From contig NZ_BRVS01000026.1 in assembly GCF_026011795.1 (NCBI RefSeq), positions 62,001 through 126,000 of the forward strand: a stretch of 64,000 bases of DNA, read 5' to 3'. The stretch comes from Arthrobacter mangrovi (lineage in GTDB: Bacteria; Actinomycetota; Actinomycetes; Actinomycetales; Micrococcaceae). The position numbers and the translations under genes were made by a program. A model generated the notes under the pieces. The model had not been told where the DNA came from and ran no database searches. It saw only the letters and a program-made list of their open reading frames with translations. Each line of letters begins with the position of its first letter. The stretch's first letter is position 1. Below, one piece after another: positions 34,132 through 42,348 of the stretch.

Positions 34132-36567
34132 GTGCCGGATCGAATCGCGGATATCTGGGGAACCCGCACCCCTTATGGACAGGGCGGGAACTGGCCGGTG
34201 AGGGTGGACACGAAGCTGGCCGACGGCGTCGCCAAGGCGGACGTCGACCGCTGGGTGAAGTCCGCCTGCCTGCTCTGCAGCAACGGCTGCGGCTGCGACA
34301 TCGCGGTCAAGGACGGCCGCATGGTCGGCATCCGGGGCCGCGCGGAGGACCGGGTCAACCACGGGCGGCTGGGACCCAAGGGGCTGTTCGCCAGCTGGCA
34401 GGGGGTGGACAACCGGGACCGGCTTACCGTGCCCCTGGTCCGCGAGGACGGGCGCCTCGTGGAGGCGGACTGGGACACCGCGATGGGGCGGATCGCCGAG
34501 CGCAGCCGCGCGCTGCTGGAGGAGAAGGGGCCGCTGTCGCACGGCTTCTACACCAGCGGCCAGCTGTTCCTCGAGGAGTACTACGCGCTCGCCGTGCTGG
34601 GCAAGGCCGGAATCGGCACGCCGCACATGGACGGCAACACCCGGCTCTGCACCGCGACGGCGGCGGCATCGCTCAAGGAGTCCTTCGGCGCGGACGGGCA
34701 GCCCGGCAGCTACACCGACATCGACGAGTGCGACGCCATCTTCCTGTACGGGCACAACATGGCCGAGACCCAGACGGTGCTGTGGGCCCGGGTGCTGGAC
34801 CGGATCGCCGGGCCGGACCGGCCGCGGGTCGTGTGCGTGGATCCCCGCGACACCGAGGTTGCCCGGCACGCCGACGTCCACCTGCCGGTGCGGCCCGGGA
34901 CCAACCTCGCGCTGATGCACGGCCTGGTCCGCGAGGTGGTCGCGAACGGCTGGGTCGACGAGGACTACGTCGCCGGGCACACGCAGCGGTTCGGCGACCT
35001 GCTCGCCGCGGTGGAACCGTGGACACCCGAGGCCGTGGCCGAAACCTGCGGAGTGGCGGCGGCGGACGTGCGCCGGGCGGCGGAAATTTTCGGCACCTCG
35101 CAGCGGGTGCTCTCGACCGTGCTGCAGGGCTTCTACCAGTCGTGGCAGGCGACGGCGTCCTCCTGCCAGGTCAACAACCTGCACCTGCTGCGCGGCATGC
35201 TGGGCCGGCCCGGCTGCGGCCTGCTGCAGATGAACGGCCAGCCGACGGCGCAGAACAACCGCGAATGCGGGGCCGACGGCGACCTGCCGGGCTTCCGCAA
35301 CTGGGAAAACCCGAAGCATGTCCGCGAGCTGGCGGAGCTGTGGGGCGTCGACGAGCTGAAGATCCCGCACTGGGCGTCGCCGACCCACGCGGCCCAGATC
35401 TTCCGCTACGCCGAGCAGGGGTCCATCGGGTTCCTATGGATCTCGGCGACCAATCCGGCGGTGTCCATGCCCGAGCTGCCGCGGATGCGCCGGATCCTGG
35501 CCAAGCCCGAGCTGTTCCTGGTGGTGCAGGACCTGTACCTGACGGAGACGGCGCAGTACGCGGACGTAGTGCTGCCGGCGGCGGCGTGGGGCGAGAAGAC
35601 CGGCACCTTCACCAACGTCGACCGCACCGTGCACCTCTCGGACCAGGCCGTCGAGCCGCCGGGGCAGGCCCGCAGCGACCTGGACATCTTCCTCGACTAC
35701 TCGCGCCGCATGGGCTTCGCCCGCAACGACGGCTCTCCGCTGCTGGACTGGACCGGCCCCGAGGACGCCTTCCGGGCATGGCAGGAATGCAGCCGCGGCC
35801 GTCCCTGCGACTACTCCGGCATGTCCTACGCCATGCTCCGGGAACGCGGCGGCATCCAGTGGCCCTGCAACGACGAGCACCCGGACGGACTGGATCGGCT
35901 CTACACGGACGGGACCTTCTCCACCGATGCGGCTTACTGCGAAACCTACGGCCATGACCTGACCACCGGGGCCACGGTCGGACCGACCGCCTACCGGGCG
36001 ATGGCTCCGGCGGGCCGGGCGCTGTTCAAGACGGCGCCGTACTCGCCGCCGCCGGAGGAACCCAGCGATGAGTACCCGCTGCGCTACACCACCGGCCGGA
36101 CGGCCTACCACTTCCACACGCGCACCAAGACGGGCCGGGCACCCCAGCTGAACGCGGCCGCGCCGGGCATGTGGATCGAGCTCTCCGCCGCCGACGCCCA
36201 GCGGTACGGGATCGGCGAAGGCGACATCGCCGTCGTGAGTTCCGCCCGCGGACGGATCACCGCCCCGGTGCGGATCGGCGACGTCCGCGAGGGCACGGTG
36301 TTCGCGCCGTTCCACTTCGGCTACTGGGACACGGGCGGCTCGCCGGACGACCACCCCCGCGCGGCCAACGAGCTGACCATGACCGAATGGGACGCGGTGT
36401 CGAAGCAGCCGATCTTCAAGACCGCCGCCGTCCGGCTGGAAAAGGCTGCGGCCGGGAGCGGGCCGGCGCCGGCCCCGACCACCACCGCGTCGCGGCCGGC
36501 GCAGCCCGGGACGGTGCCCGCCACGATCGGCGGGGCCGCCGCCGAGGCGAGGGAGGAACCAGCATGA
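34132..36567 (+). CDS. Molybdopterin oxidoreductase (nitrate reductase/formate dehydrogenase-like)
   Basis: An 811-residue DMSO-reductase-family enzyme. Near the N-terminus, Cys 46, 49 and 53 (CLLCSNGC) would hold an iron-sulfur cluster, but the usual fourth Cys in the GxLCxKG motif is Gly (GRLGPKG, residue 81). A Mo-ligand Cys fits NTRLCTATAA (Cys 173), as in assimilatory nitrate reductases. MNGQPTAQNNRECG is a typical cofactor-loop block. The C-terminal beta barrel with VFAPFHFGYWD binds the second pterin. No signal peptide, so it is cytosolic. GTG 34132 after TGAGGTG is preferred to GTG 34120. The next gene starts inside its stop (ATGA). The reaction is uncertain; no electron-transfer subunit is adjacent. 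Confidence 0.85.
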   Translation: MPDRIADIWGTRTPYGQGGNWPVRVDTKLADGVAKADVDRWVKSACLLCSNGCGCDIAVKDGRMVGIRGRAEDRVNHGRLGPKGLFASWQGVDNRDRLTVPLVREDGRLVEADWDTAMGRIAERSRALLEEKGPLSHGFYTSGQLFLEEYYALAVLGKAGIGTPHMDGNTRLCTATAAASLKESFGADGQPGSYTDIDECDAIFLYGHNMAETQTVLWARVLDRIAGPDRPRVVCVDPRDTEVARHADVHLPVRPGTNLALMHGLVREVVANGWVDEDYVAGHTQRFGDLLAAVEPWTPEAVAETCGVAAADVRRAAEIFGTSQRVLSTVLQGFYQSWQATASSCQVNNLHLLRGMLGRPGCGLLQMNGQPTAQNNRECGADGDLPGFRNWENPKHVRELAELWGVDELKIPHWASPTHAAQIFRYAEQGSIGFLWISATNPAVSMPELPRMRRILAKPELFLVVQDLYLTETAQYADVVLPAAAWGEKTGTFTNVDRTVHLSDQAVEPPGQARSDLDIFLDYSRRMGFARNDGSPLLDWTGPEDAFRAWQECSRGRPCDYSGMSYAMLRERGGIQWPCNDEHPDGLDRLYTDGTFSTDAAYCETYGHDLTTGATVGPTAYRAMAPAGRALFKTAPYSPPPEEPSDEYPLRYTTGRTAYHFHTRTKTGRAPQLNAAAPGMWIELSAADAQRYGIGEGDIAVVSSARGRITAPVRIGDVREGTVFAPFHFGYWDTGGSPDDHPRAANELTMTEWDAVSKQPIFKTAAVRLEKAAAGSGPAPAPTTTASRPAQPGTVPATIGGAAAEAREEPA

Positions 36568-37025
36568 AACTGCCCGTCTACCTCGGCCTGCTGCACCAGT
36601 CCGAAGCAACCCTGGCCGAGTCCTACCGGCAGGTGGCGGAAGGCCACGGGGAAGAGCCCGATGTCCACTTCCTCTGCCTGACGCTGGCCCGCCAGTGCGA
36701 CGCCCACCAGGACGCGCTGGCGCCCATCATCGGGCGCTACGGCGAATGCACCGAAGACGACGAGCCCGAGCGGCTGCACCACGAGGGCCTCTCCAAAACC
36801 CGCTCCGGCCCGGTGGGACTGCTGCGGGACCTGCAGGACCTGTACCTGATGGCCAACCTCGTGGATATCACCTGGACCATGGTGAAGCAGGCCGCGCAGG
36901 GGCTGCAGGACGCGGAACTGCTGGACGTGATCGCCCGGTGCGACGGCGAGACCGAGGTCCAGCTGCACTGGCTGAAAACCCGGATGAAGCAGGCGGCTCC
37001 GCAAGCCCTGATCGCCGCGTCCTGA
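36564..37025 (+). CDS. Small helical (ferritin-like?) partner of the molybdoenzyme
   Basis: A 153-residue all-helical protein, translationally coupled to the molybdoenzyme (ATGA). It begins MKLPVYLGLLHQSEATLAESYRQVAEGHGEEPDVHFLC and contains several His/Glu pairs (HQSE, CDAHQD, LHHEGL, ETEVQLHW), suggesting a four-helix bundle that may bind metal. Such small partners are often chaperones or accessory electron carriers, but I recognise no exact family. GGGAGGA precedes the ATG. Confidence 0.7.
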   Translation: MKLPVYLGLLHQSEATLAESYRQVAEGHGEEPDVHFLCLTLARQCDAHQDALAPIIGRYGECTEDDEPERLHHEGLSKTRSGPVGLLRDLQDLYLMANLVDITWTMVKQAAQGLQDAELLDVIARCDGETEVQLHWLKTRMKQAAPQALIAAS

Positions 37026-37123
37026 AATTGCGCTAACGACGGCGTTTCCAACCGCCGTGCGCGGGCGTATCCTTCCGATTGGGGGAGCAGATCACCGGTC
37101 TGTCGGTACTCGAGGAGGAGACC

Positions 37124-37267
37124 ATGCCGGACAAGTCACCGCATAAGCACGAACCCAAGAAGCAGGCCAAGGGCGCAACGATCAAGCAGAAGCGCGCCGA
37201 GAAGCGGGCTAAACATATTGTCGAAGGTCCCGCGGATCCCGTGGCCCACATCAAGAAGCGCGGCTGA
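37124..37267 (+). CDS. Small basic protein
   Basis: A 47-residue, very Lys-rich protein (MPDKSPHKHEPKKQAKGATIK...) from the ATG at 37124, preceded by an ideal GAGGAGGAG site. It is probably disordered and may bind nucleic acid. Tiny lysine-rich proteins of this kind recur in related actinobacteria, from memory. Function unknown. Confidence 0.65.
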   Translation: MPDKSPHKHEPKKQAKGATIKQKRAEKRAKHIVEGPADPVAHIKKRG

Positions 37268-37349
37268 CGCGCAGGCGGCCGGTCCCGGCGGCGGGGCCGG
37301 CCGTTTCCATGCTTGTTTCTTAGTCCGTAGCCGTCGCGCGCCCCGGCGG

Positions 37350-37381
37350 CTCAGCGCAGGAACAGCTCAGCGCAGGAACAG
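37350..37381. repeat. Exact 16-base tandem duplication
   Basis: CTCAGCGCAGGAACAG occurs twice back to back (37350-37365 and 37366-37381). The second copy contains the stop and last codons of the PAP2 gene; the first copy repeats them just downstream of the stop. It looks like a recent slippage or duplication event with no coding effect. Confidence 0.9.
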
Positions 37382-37954
37382 CATGTACACCGCGAAGATG
37401 GCCAGGCCTGAGGCCCAGCCGGCCAGCACCTGCGCCCACGAGTGGTCCCCGAGCTGGACCCGGGACCAGCCGACGGCAAGCGGCAGCACGCTCCAGAGCA
37501 CCCCCAGCGGCATGGAGGCGGAGGCGAGCACGGCGGCGAAGAACGCGGCGACGGCGGCGTGGACCGAGAGTTTCCAGACCAGGTTGACCGCCATCGAGAG
37601 CGCGAGCCCGAGCAGCACCGTGAAGATCAGCCGGTGGAAGGCCAGCGCCGCGTCCATCAGGGACAGGATCCAGAGGCCCACGATGATCGAGACGCCGGTG
37701 AAGGCCATGACCGGTCCGCGCTGGCTCCGGTTGCCAATATGGTGGTCGCTGAGCGTCCCGTGCCGCGCCAGCACGTAGACGGTGGCGAAGGGCAGCGCGG
37801 TGACGAAGAGGATGGCCACGGCCACCTCGGCCAGGGTGACCTCCGGCAGGATCAGCGGCGACGCGGCCAGCACGAGTGTGACCAGCACCGTGGGCGCGAA
37901 GGCCTCGGTGATGAAGCGCGCCGTCCTGTGGCGCCGCGTCGGCTGCTCTGGCAC
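37367..37954 (-). CDS. PAP2-like membrane phosphatase
   Basis: A 195-residue polytopic protein with five to six helices. The C-terminal segments WKLSVHAAVAAFFAAV and GWSRVQLGDHSWAQVLAGW fit motifs 2 and 3 of PAP2 phosphatases (SxH and SRxxxxxHxxxxxxxG), though the first K-rich motif is weak. Such proteins act on lipid phosphates or on membrane pyrophosphates. ATG at 37954. It is convergent with the small basic protein and follows SoxR on the same strand with its own start. Confidence 0.75.
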   Translation of the reverse strand: MPEQPTRRHRTARFITEAFAPTVLVTLVLAASPLILPEVTLAEVAVAILFVTALPFATVYVLARHGTLSDHHIGNRSQRGPVMAFTGVSIIVGLWILSLMDAALAFHRLIFTVLLGLALSMAVNLVWKLSVHAAVAAFFAAVLASASMPLGVLWSVLPLAVGWSRVQLGDHSWAQVLAGWASGLAIFAVYMLFLR

Positions 37955-38029
37955 TTTTCCAGCGTAGCGCCGCGGCCGCCGGATGGAGCCGGACGGAGCC
38001 GGCCGACGCCGGTGCTTGTGCTTCCCTGC

Positions 38030-38500
38030 TCAGTCGGCTGGACGGGCCGGGGGCAGCAGCCGCCGCGGGCCGGGCCCGGCGTCGCCGAGGATGTCGGACG
38101 GATTGTAGAGCTTGCAGCTCCGGAGCGAGAGGCAGCCGCAGCCGATGCAGCCGGTGAGATCGTCGCGCAGCCGCTGGAGCTGGTCGATCCTGGCGTCCAG
38201 CTGCTCGCGCCAGCCGGCGGAGAGCCGCTTCCAGTCCGCCTTGGTCGGCGCCTTGTCCTGCGGCAGGGTGTCCAGCGCGGCCTTAATGTCCCGCAGCGGT
38301 ATGCCGAGCTGTTGGGAGACCCGGATAAAGGACACCCGGCGCAGCATGTCCCGCCGGTAGCGCCGCTGGTTTCCGCCCGTGCGGCGGCTGGAGATGAGGC
38401 CTTCCTTCTCGTAGAAGTGCAGGGCGGACACCGCCGCGCCGGTGCGTTCGGACAATTCTCCCGGGGTGAGCTCCTTGTGCCCGGAATCGGGTTTCTCCAC
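38030..38500 (-). CDS. soxR: Redox-sensitive activator SoxR
   Basis: A 156-residue MerR-family regulator. The winged helix at about 11-75 (GELSERTGAAVSALHFYEKEGL) and dimerisation helix are followed by the [2Fe-2S] site CIGCGCLSLRSC, with Cys at 118, 121, 123 and 129. The GTG at 38500 follows GAAGGGG; the frame upstream is antisense to other sequence. In actinobacteria SoxR senses redox-active compounds and induces a few oxidoreductases and transporters. Here a canonical SoxR box (38521-38538) lies between soxR and the divergent quinone oxidoreductase-MFS pair, its evident targets. Confidence 0.95.
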   Translation of the reverse strand: MEKPDSGHKELTPGELSERTGAAVSALHFYEKEGLISSRRTGGNQRRYRRDMLRRVSFIRVSQQLGIPLRDIKAALDTLPQDKAPTKADWKRLSAGWREQLDARIDQLQRLRDDLTGCIGCGCLSLRSCKLYNPSDILGDAGPGPRRLLPPARPAD

Positions 38501-38516
38501 CGCGGCCCCTTCCTGC

Positions 38517-38547
38517 TTGACCTCAAGCGTACTTGAGGTTGTTGGCT
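38517..38547 (+). promoter_or_regulatory. SoxR box within a stretched promoter
   Basis: CCTCAAG-CGTA-CTTGAGG (38521-38538) is an almost perfect match to the known SoxR box. It overlaps a TTGACC -35 (38517-38522), which is followed after 19 bases by a weak -10 TTGGCT (38542-38547). The long spacer with the operator inside is the classic MerR-type arrangement. It drives the oxidoreductase at 38624 and may also autoregulate soxR. Confidence 0.9.
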
Positions 38548-38623
38548 GGTCAAGACGCGGCCGAATCCGGCCGGGCCACCGGCCGGCTAAAGGCCCGGTT
38601 CCATCGATACAGCGGAGCAGAAT

Positions 38624-39589
38624 ATGCACGGAATCATCCAGCGGGCCTTCGGCGGTCCGGACGTCCTGCGCTTCGAGGAGCGGCCGGAGCTGCAGTCCGC
38701 ACCGGGCCAGGCCCGGATCGCCGTGCTGGCCAGCGGCGTGCACCTGCTGGACGCCGGTATCCGCAGCGGCACCAGCTTCGGCGCGCTGCCCAAGCCGGAG
38801 CTGCCCATGGTCCCCGGCCGCGAGGTGGCCGGCCGCGTGGATGCCGTGGGTGGGGGCGTGGACCCGGCCTGGCTGGGCCGCCCGGTGGTGGCGCATCTGG
38901 GCGCCGCCAGCGGCGGTTATGCGGAGCAGGCCCTAGCCGCCGCGGCCTCGCTGCACGCCGTACCGGAGGGGTTGGACGCGGCAACGGCGGTTGCGGCGAT
39001 TGGTACCGGCCGGACGGCCGCGCTCATCGTGGAACAGGTGGAGATCCGGCCCGATGACATCGTGCTGGTGCCCTCTGCCGCCGGGGGACTGGGCGTGCTG
39101 CTGGTCCAGGCAGCCAAGGCCGCCGGCGCATGGATAGCGGGCCTCGCGGGGTCGGACGAAAAGGTGCGTATCGCGCGGAATGCAGGCGCCGACGTCGTTG
39201 TTAACTACCGCAGCCCCGGCTGGGCGGAAGAATTGGAACGGCTGCCGCGGCCTACGCTGGTGTTCGACGGCGTGGGCGGGCACGTGGGCCGGGTTGCCTT
39301 CGAGTTGCTGGCAGAGGGCGGGCGGCAACTGGTGTTCGGCTGGTCCTCGGGTGGACGGAACGACTACTCGCATCCGGCCAAGACCACGGCCAGCCTGCTG
39401 GGGCCGGTCAACGCAGAGCGGCTCCGCGCACTGGAGGCGGAGGCCCTGGCCCGCGCGGCGGACGGATCGCGGGTTCCGCTGGTCGGCAGCAGCTTTCCGC
39501 TGGCCTCGGCCGCCGAGGCCCACCGCGCGCTCGAGGCTAGGGAAACATACGGCAAAATAGTGCTTCTGACCGAAGGAGACCTGGCATGA
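38624..39589 (+). CDS. Quinone oxidoreductase-like zinc-independent dehydrogenase
   Basis: A 321-residue medium-chain reductase of the quinone oxidoreductase type, lacking zinc ligands. The NADPH motif VLVPSAAGGLGVLLVQAAKAAGA lies near residues 147-169; the N-terminal MHGIIQRAFGGPDVLRFEE is typical. It reduces quinones or enones in the cytosol. It is the first gene after the SoxR box and overlaps the MFS gene (ATGA), so it belongs to the SoxR response against redox-cycling compounds. Confidence 0.88.
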   Translation: MHGIIQRAFGGPDVLRFEERPELQSAPGQARIAVLASGVHLLDAGIRSGTSFGALPKPELPMVPGREVAGRVDAVGGGVDPAWLGRPVVAHLGAASGGYAEQALAAAASLHAVPEGLDAATAVAAIGTGRTAALIVEQVEIRPDDIVLVPSAAGGLGVLLVQAAKAAGAWIAGLAGSDEKVRIARNAGADVVVNYRSPGWAEELERLPRPTLVFDGVGGHVGRVAFELLAEGGRQLVFGWSSGGRNDYSHPAKTTASLLGPVNAERLRALEAEALARAADGSRVPLVGSSFPLASAAEAHRALEARETYGKIVLLTEGDLA

Positions 39590-40944
39590 CCGTGGAGCTG
39601 GCGCCGGCGCCGCTGCTGTCCAAAACCTACCGCGCCACCACCGCCGGAATCTTCGCGCTCGCCTTCCTCTTCGCCTTCGAGGCGATCGCCGTCGCGACCG
39701 TCATGCCGGTGGTCGGCCGCGAACTGGACGGCCTGTCGCTGTACGCCATTGCCTTTTCCGCGCCCCTGGCCGTCGGCGTCATCGCCACCGCGATGGCCGG
39801 CGGCTGGATCGACGCGCGCGGCCCCGGCCCGGCGCTGCGCACGGGCGTGGGGCTCTTCGTCGCCGGGCTCATCGCCGCGGCGTTCGCGCCCAGCATGCCG
39901 GTCTTCCTGGTGGGCCGCGGGGTCCAGGGCTTCGGCTCCGGGCTGGCGGGCGTGGGGCTGTACGTGCTGATCGCGAAGGCGTACCCCGAGGGCATGCGCG
40001 CCCGCGCCTTCACCGTGCTGACCAGCGGCTGGGTGCTGCCGGCGCTTGCGGGGCCGGCGATCGCGGGGCTGATCAACCACTTGGCGGGCTGGCGGTGGGT
40101 CTTCGGCGGCGCCCCGCTGTTCGCCGTCGTCGCCTATCTTGCCCTCGCCCCGGCCCTGAGCACCACCCGGCAGGAAGGGGTGTGGAAGAACGACGGCGGG
40201 CGCACGGCATGGGCGGCGATAGTCGCCGCCGGGATCCTCGGCGTGGGGTTCGCCGGGCAGCGCAGCCTGGACTGGTGGATCGTGCTCGCCGTCGCGGCGG
40301 TGGCGGCCGTGCTGCTGGCCGCACCCCGGCTGCTCCCCAAAGGAACGTGGCTGTTCCGGCGCGGCCTGCCCGCGGTGATCTCGGTCCGCGGTTTGATCGG
40401 AGCCGGCTTTTTCGGTGCAGAGGTCTACCTGCCGCTGGCGCTGGTGGAACACCGGGGCTTCACGCCCACCGAAGCCGGCCTGCTGCTGACTACCTCGGCG
40501 GTCGCCTGGTTCTCGGGGTCCTGGCTGGCGGCCAACCTGCCGTTCCTCGCCGGCAAGGTCATGCGGGTGCGGCTGGGCACCGGGCTGGTCACGGCCGGAG
40601 TAGGCCTCGCGGTCCTTAGCCTGGACGCCCAGGTGCCGGTCGCCGTCGTTGTTGTTGGCTGGGCGATGGCAGGCCTGGGCATCGGCATGGCGTTCTCCAC
40701 GCTGTCGGTGCTGCTGCTGGACCACTCGGCGGACGGCGAAGAAGGCAGCAACAGTTCGGCGCTGCAGATCAACGATGCGGTGGTGCAGTCGCTCTACCTG
40801 GCGCTGGGCAGCATCGCCTTTGCCGCCCTCCTGCCGGTGGCGCCGCTCTGGGGCTTCATCACGGCCTTCGGCGGCTCCTTCGCGATCGCCCTGCTGGCGC
40901 TGCTGCTGACCCGCCGGCTGGCAGGAGCGCCTGGGCGGGGGTGA
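39586..40944 (+). CDS. MFS drug-efflux-type transporter
   Basis: A 452-residue major facilitator with about 12-14 helices. The DARGPG loop between helices 2 and 3 and GRGVQGFGSGLAGVGLYVLIAKAYPE match drug:H+ antiporters. It is co-transcribed with the SoxR-controlled oxidoreductase (4-base overlap), so it probably exports a redox-active compound or its reduced product. This pairing of reductase and exporter is typical of actinobacterial SoxR regulons. Confidence 0.88.
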   Translation: MTVELAPAPLLSKTYRATTAGIFALAFLFAFEAIAVATVMPVVGRELDGLSLYAIAFSAPLAVGVIATAMAGGWIDARGPGPALRTGVGLFVAGLIAAAFAPSMPVFLVGRGVQGFGSGLAGVGLYVLIAKAYPEGMRARAFTVLTSGWVLPALAGPAIAGLINHLAGWRWVFGGAPLFAVVAYLALAPALSTTRQEGVWKNDGGRTAWAAIVAAGILGVGFAGQRSLDWWIVLAVAAVAAVLLAAPRLLPKGTWLFRRGLPAVISVRGLIGAGFFGAEVYLPLALVEHRGFTPTEAGLLLTTSAVAWFSGSWLAANLPFLAGKVMRVRLGTGLVTAGVGLAVLSLDAQVPVAVVVVGWAMAGLGIGMAFSTLSVLLLDHSADGEEGSNSSALQINDAVVQSLYLALGSIAFAALLPVAPLWGFITAFGGSFAIALLALLLTRRLAGAPGRG

Positions 40945-41014
40945 TCCGGGGACAGGTGCCGGAGCTCTTCCCGGGACCCAAGGTTTCTGCAACCCTCCGG
41001 AAGATGCTGGACGC

Positions 41015-41029
41015 GTCAACTTTTGACGA
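41015..41029. promoter_or_regulatory. Palindrome CGTCAA-CTT-TTGACG before doxX-like gene
   Basis: Perfect 6-base arms with a 3-base spacer lie 33 bases before the DoxX start. The right arm TTGACG could also serve as a -35. It may be a MarR-type or other operator; no regulator is adjacent. Confidence 0.45.
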
Positions 41030-41061
41030 CGCTGGTCCGCTCTGTCCATAAGGAGAGTCCC

Positions 41062-41517
41062 ATGTCCATCCCTACCAGCACCAGCACCACCAGATCCGTT
41101 TCGAACATTGCCATTACCCTGCTGCGCGTCGTCGTTGGCCTGGTCTTCGTCGCCTACGGCTGGCAGAAGATCAGCACCAATACGATCGCCGGCGTCACCG
41201 GCTACTTCACCTCGATCGGCGTGCCCCTGCCCGAGCTGATGGCTCCCTTCATTGCCTACCTTGAGTTGCTCGGCGGCGCCGCACTGATCCTTGGCCTGCT
41301 CACCCGGCCGCTGGCGCTGTTGTTCGTCTGCGACATGATCGGCGCGGCGATCTTCGCCCACCTGCCCTCCGGCTTCTATGTGGAGAACGGCGGCTACTCG
41401 CAGGTGCTGCTCCTCGGCACCGCATCGCTGGCCATCGCGCTGATCGGGCCCGGCCCGTACTCGGTGGACCGCTACCTCTTCGGCCGGACGGAATCCAGGG
41501 CCTCGGTCCTGGCCTGA
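41062..41517 (+). CDS. DoxX-family membrane protein
   Basis: A 151-residue, four-helix membrane protein. RVVVGLVFVAYGWQKI and the central APFIAYLELLGGAALILGLLTR block define DoxX. Members are linked to oxidative stress and to thiol or quinone chemistry at the membrane. An AAGGAGAG site precedes the ATG at 41062. It is monocistronic, convergent with the TMEM175 gene, with a terminator between. Confidence 0.88.
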   Translation: MSIPTSTSTTRSVSNIAITLLRVVVGLVFVAYGWQKISTNTIAGVTGYFTSIGVPLPELMAPFIAYLELLGGAALILGLLTRPLALLFVCDMIGAAIFAHLPSGFYVENGGYSQVLLLGTASLAIALIGPGPYSVDRYLFGRTESRASVLA

Positions 41518-41579
41518 ATGCCGGCCATGGCCGGAAAATACCGGTCATGGCCATAACGCCGGCGGAGCCCGGGTGGATG

Positions 41580-41605
41580 GCGGGAGCCTGGTTCCAGGCT
41601 CCCGC
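41580..41605. terminator. Bidirectional hairpin terminator
   Basis: Perfect 12-base arms GCGGGAGCCTGG / CCAGGCTCCCGC with a TT loop between the convergent doxX-like and TMEM175-like genes. Confidence 0.8.
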
Positions 41606-41616
41606 TTCTGCCGTCT

Positions 41617-42210
41617 TCAGCCCTTCCGGTCCGCCTCGGCGGCCAGGAACCGCTCCACCCGGCGGTCCGGAATCAGCCAGATCGCGGCGACCACGGTGTA
41701 GGCGGCCACGGCCAGCAGGGGATTGACGAACGACAGCCCGATCCCGACGAGGTAGATGGCCGGCGAGACCTTCCCCTTCCAGTCCCGCCCCGTGGCCCGT
41801 GCCAGCGGACCGTCCCGCCCCTGCTGCCGGATGAGCGCCGATTCCAGCAGGTAATAGGCAACCGCCGCCAGCAGCAGGTTGATCCCGTACACGAGCACGG
41901 GGACCTGCGGAAAGCCGGATTCGTCCATCCAGCGCGTGGTGAACGGAAAGAGCGAGAGCCAAAACAACAGGTGCAGGTTCGCCCACAGGATCGTGCCGTT
42001 GATCTTCCCCGCCAGATGGAGCATGTGGTGGTGGTTGTTCCAGTAGATGCCCACGTACACGAAGCTCAGCAAATAGCTGTAAAAGCCCGGCAACTCCTGC
42101 GCCAGGCCGGTCCATGTGGGCTCCTCAGGCACACGGAGTTCGAGCACCATGATCGTGATGATGATGGCCAGGACGCCGTCGCTGAAGGCCTCCAGCCGGT
42201 TCCTGTTCAT
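41617..42210 (-). CDS. TMEM175/DUF1211-type membrane protein
   Basis: A 197-residue protein with six helices. The first helix RLEAFSDGVLAIIITIMVLEL contains the FSD motif of TMEM175 potassium channels; bacterial members have one such repeat and form tetramers that pass K+. The ATG at 42210 follows AAGGA; an ATG at 42228 is weaker. Monocistronic. Confidence 0.9.
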   Translation of the reverse strand: MNRNRLEAFSDGVLAIIITIMVLELRVPEEPTWTGLAQELPGFYSYLLSFVYVGIYWNNHHHMLHLAGKINGTILWANLHLLFWLSLFPFTTRWMDESGFPQVPVLVYGINLLLAAVAYYLLESALIRQQGRDGPLARATGRDWKGKVSPAIYLVGIGLSFVNPLLAVAAYTVVAAIWLIPDRRVERFLAAEADRKG

Positions 42211-42303
42211 GTTTGGTCCTTCATGCATGAATCATGGTCACCGCCCGGCCCGTTTGGGAAGCAGGCACTTGGAACGGTCACCAACGGCTCCAGCGAATGC
42301 CCA

Positions 42304-42309
42304 TATGAT
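42304..42309 (+). promoter_or_regulatory. Putative -10 element TATGAT for PaaX-like gene 1
   Basis: TATGAT sits 40 bases before the start at 42349. The same or a near-identical hexamer precedes two other units of the catabolic island (44586 TATGAT, 48309 TACGAT). No good -35 is present at 17 bases, so an activator may be needed. Confidence 0.4.
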
Positions 42310-42348
42310 GGCCGTAACCCCGCAGTCGACACCGAGGAGCCATACGCC

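Noticed and set aside
32869-35388. 839-residue open frame on the minus strand
   Set aside because: Antisense shadow of the ABC binding protein and the molybdoenzyme; both sense proteins have clear motifs.
39364-41361. 665-residue open frame on the minus strand
   Set aside because: Antisense to the oxidoreductase, MFS and DoxX genes, with shadow-type composition (Gly/Arg/Gln-rich).
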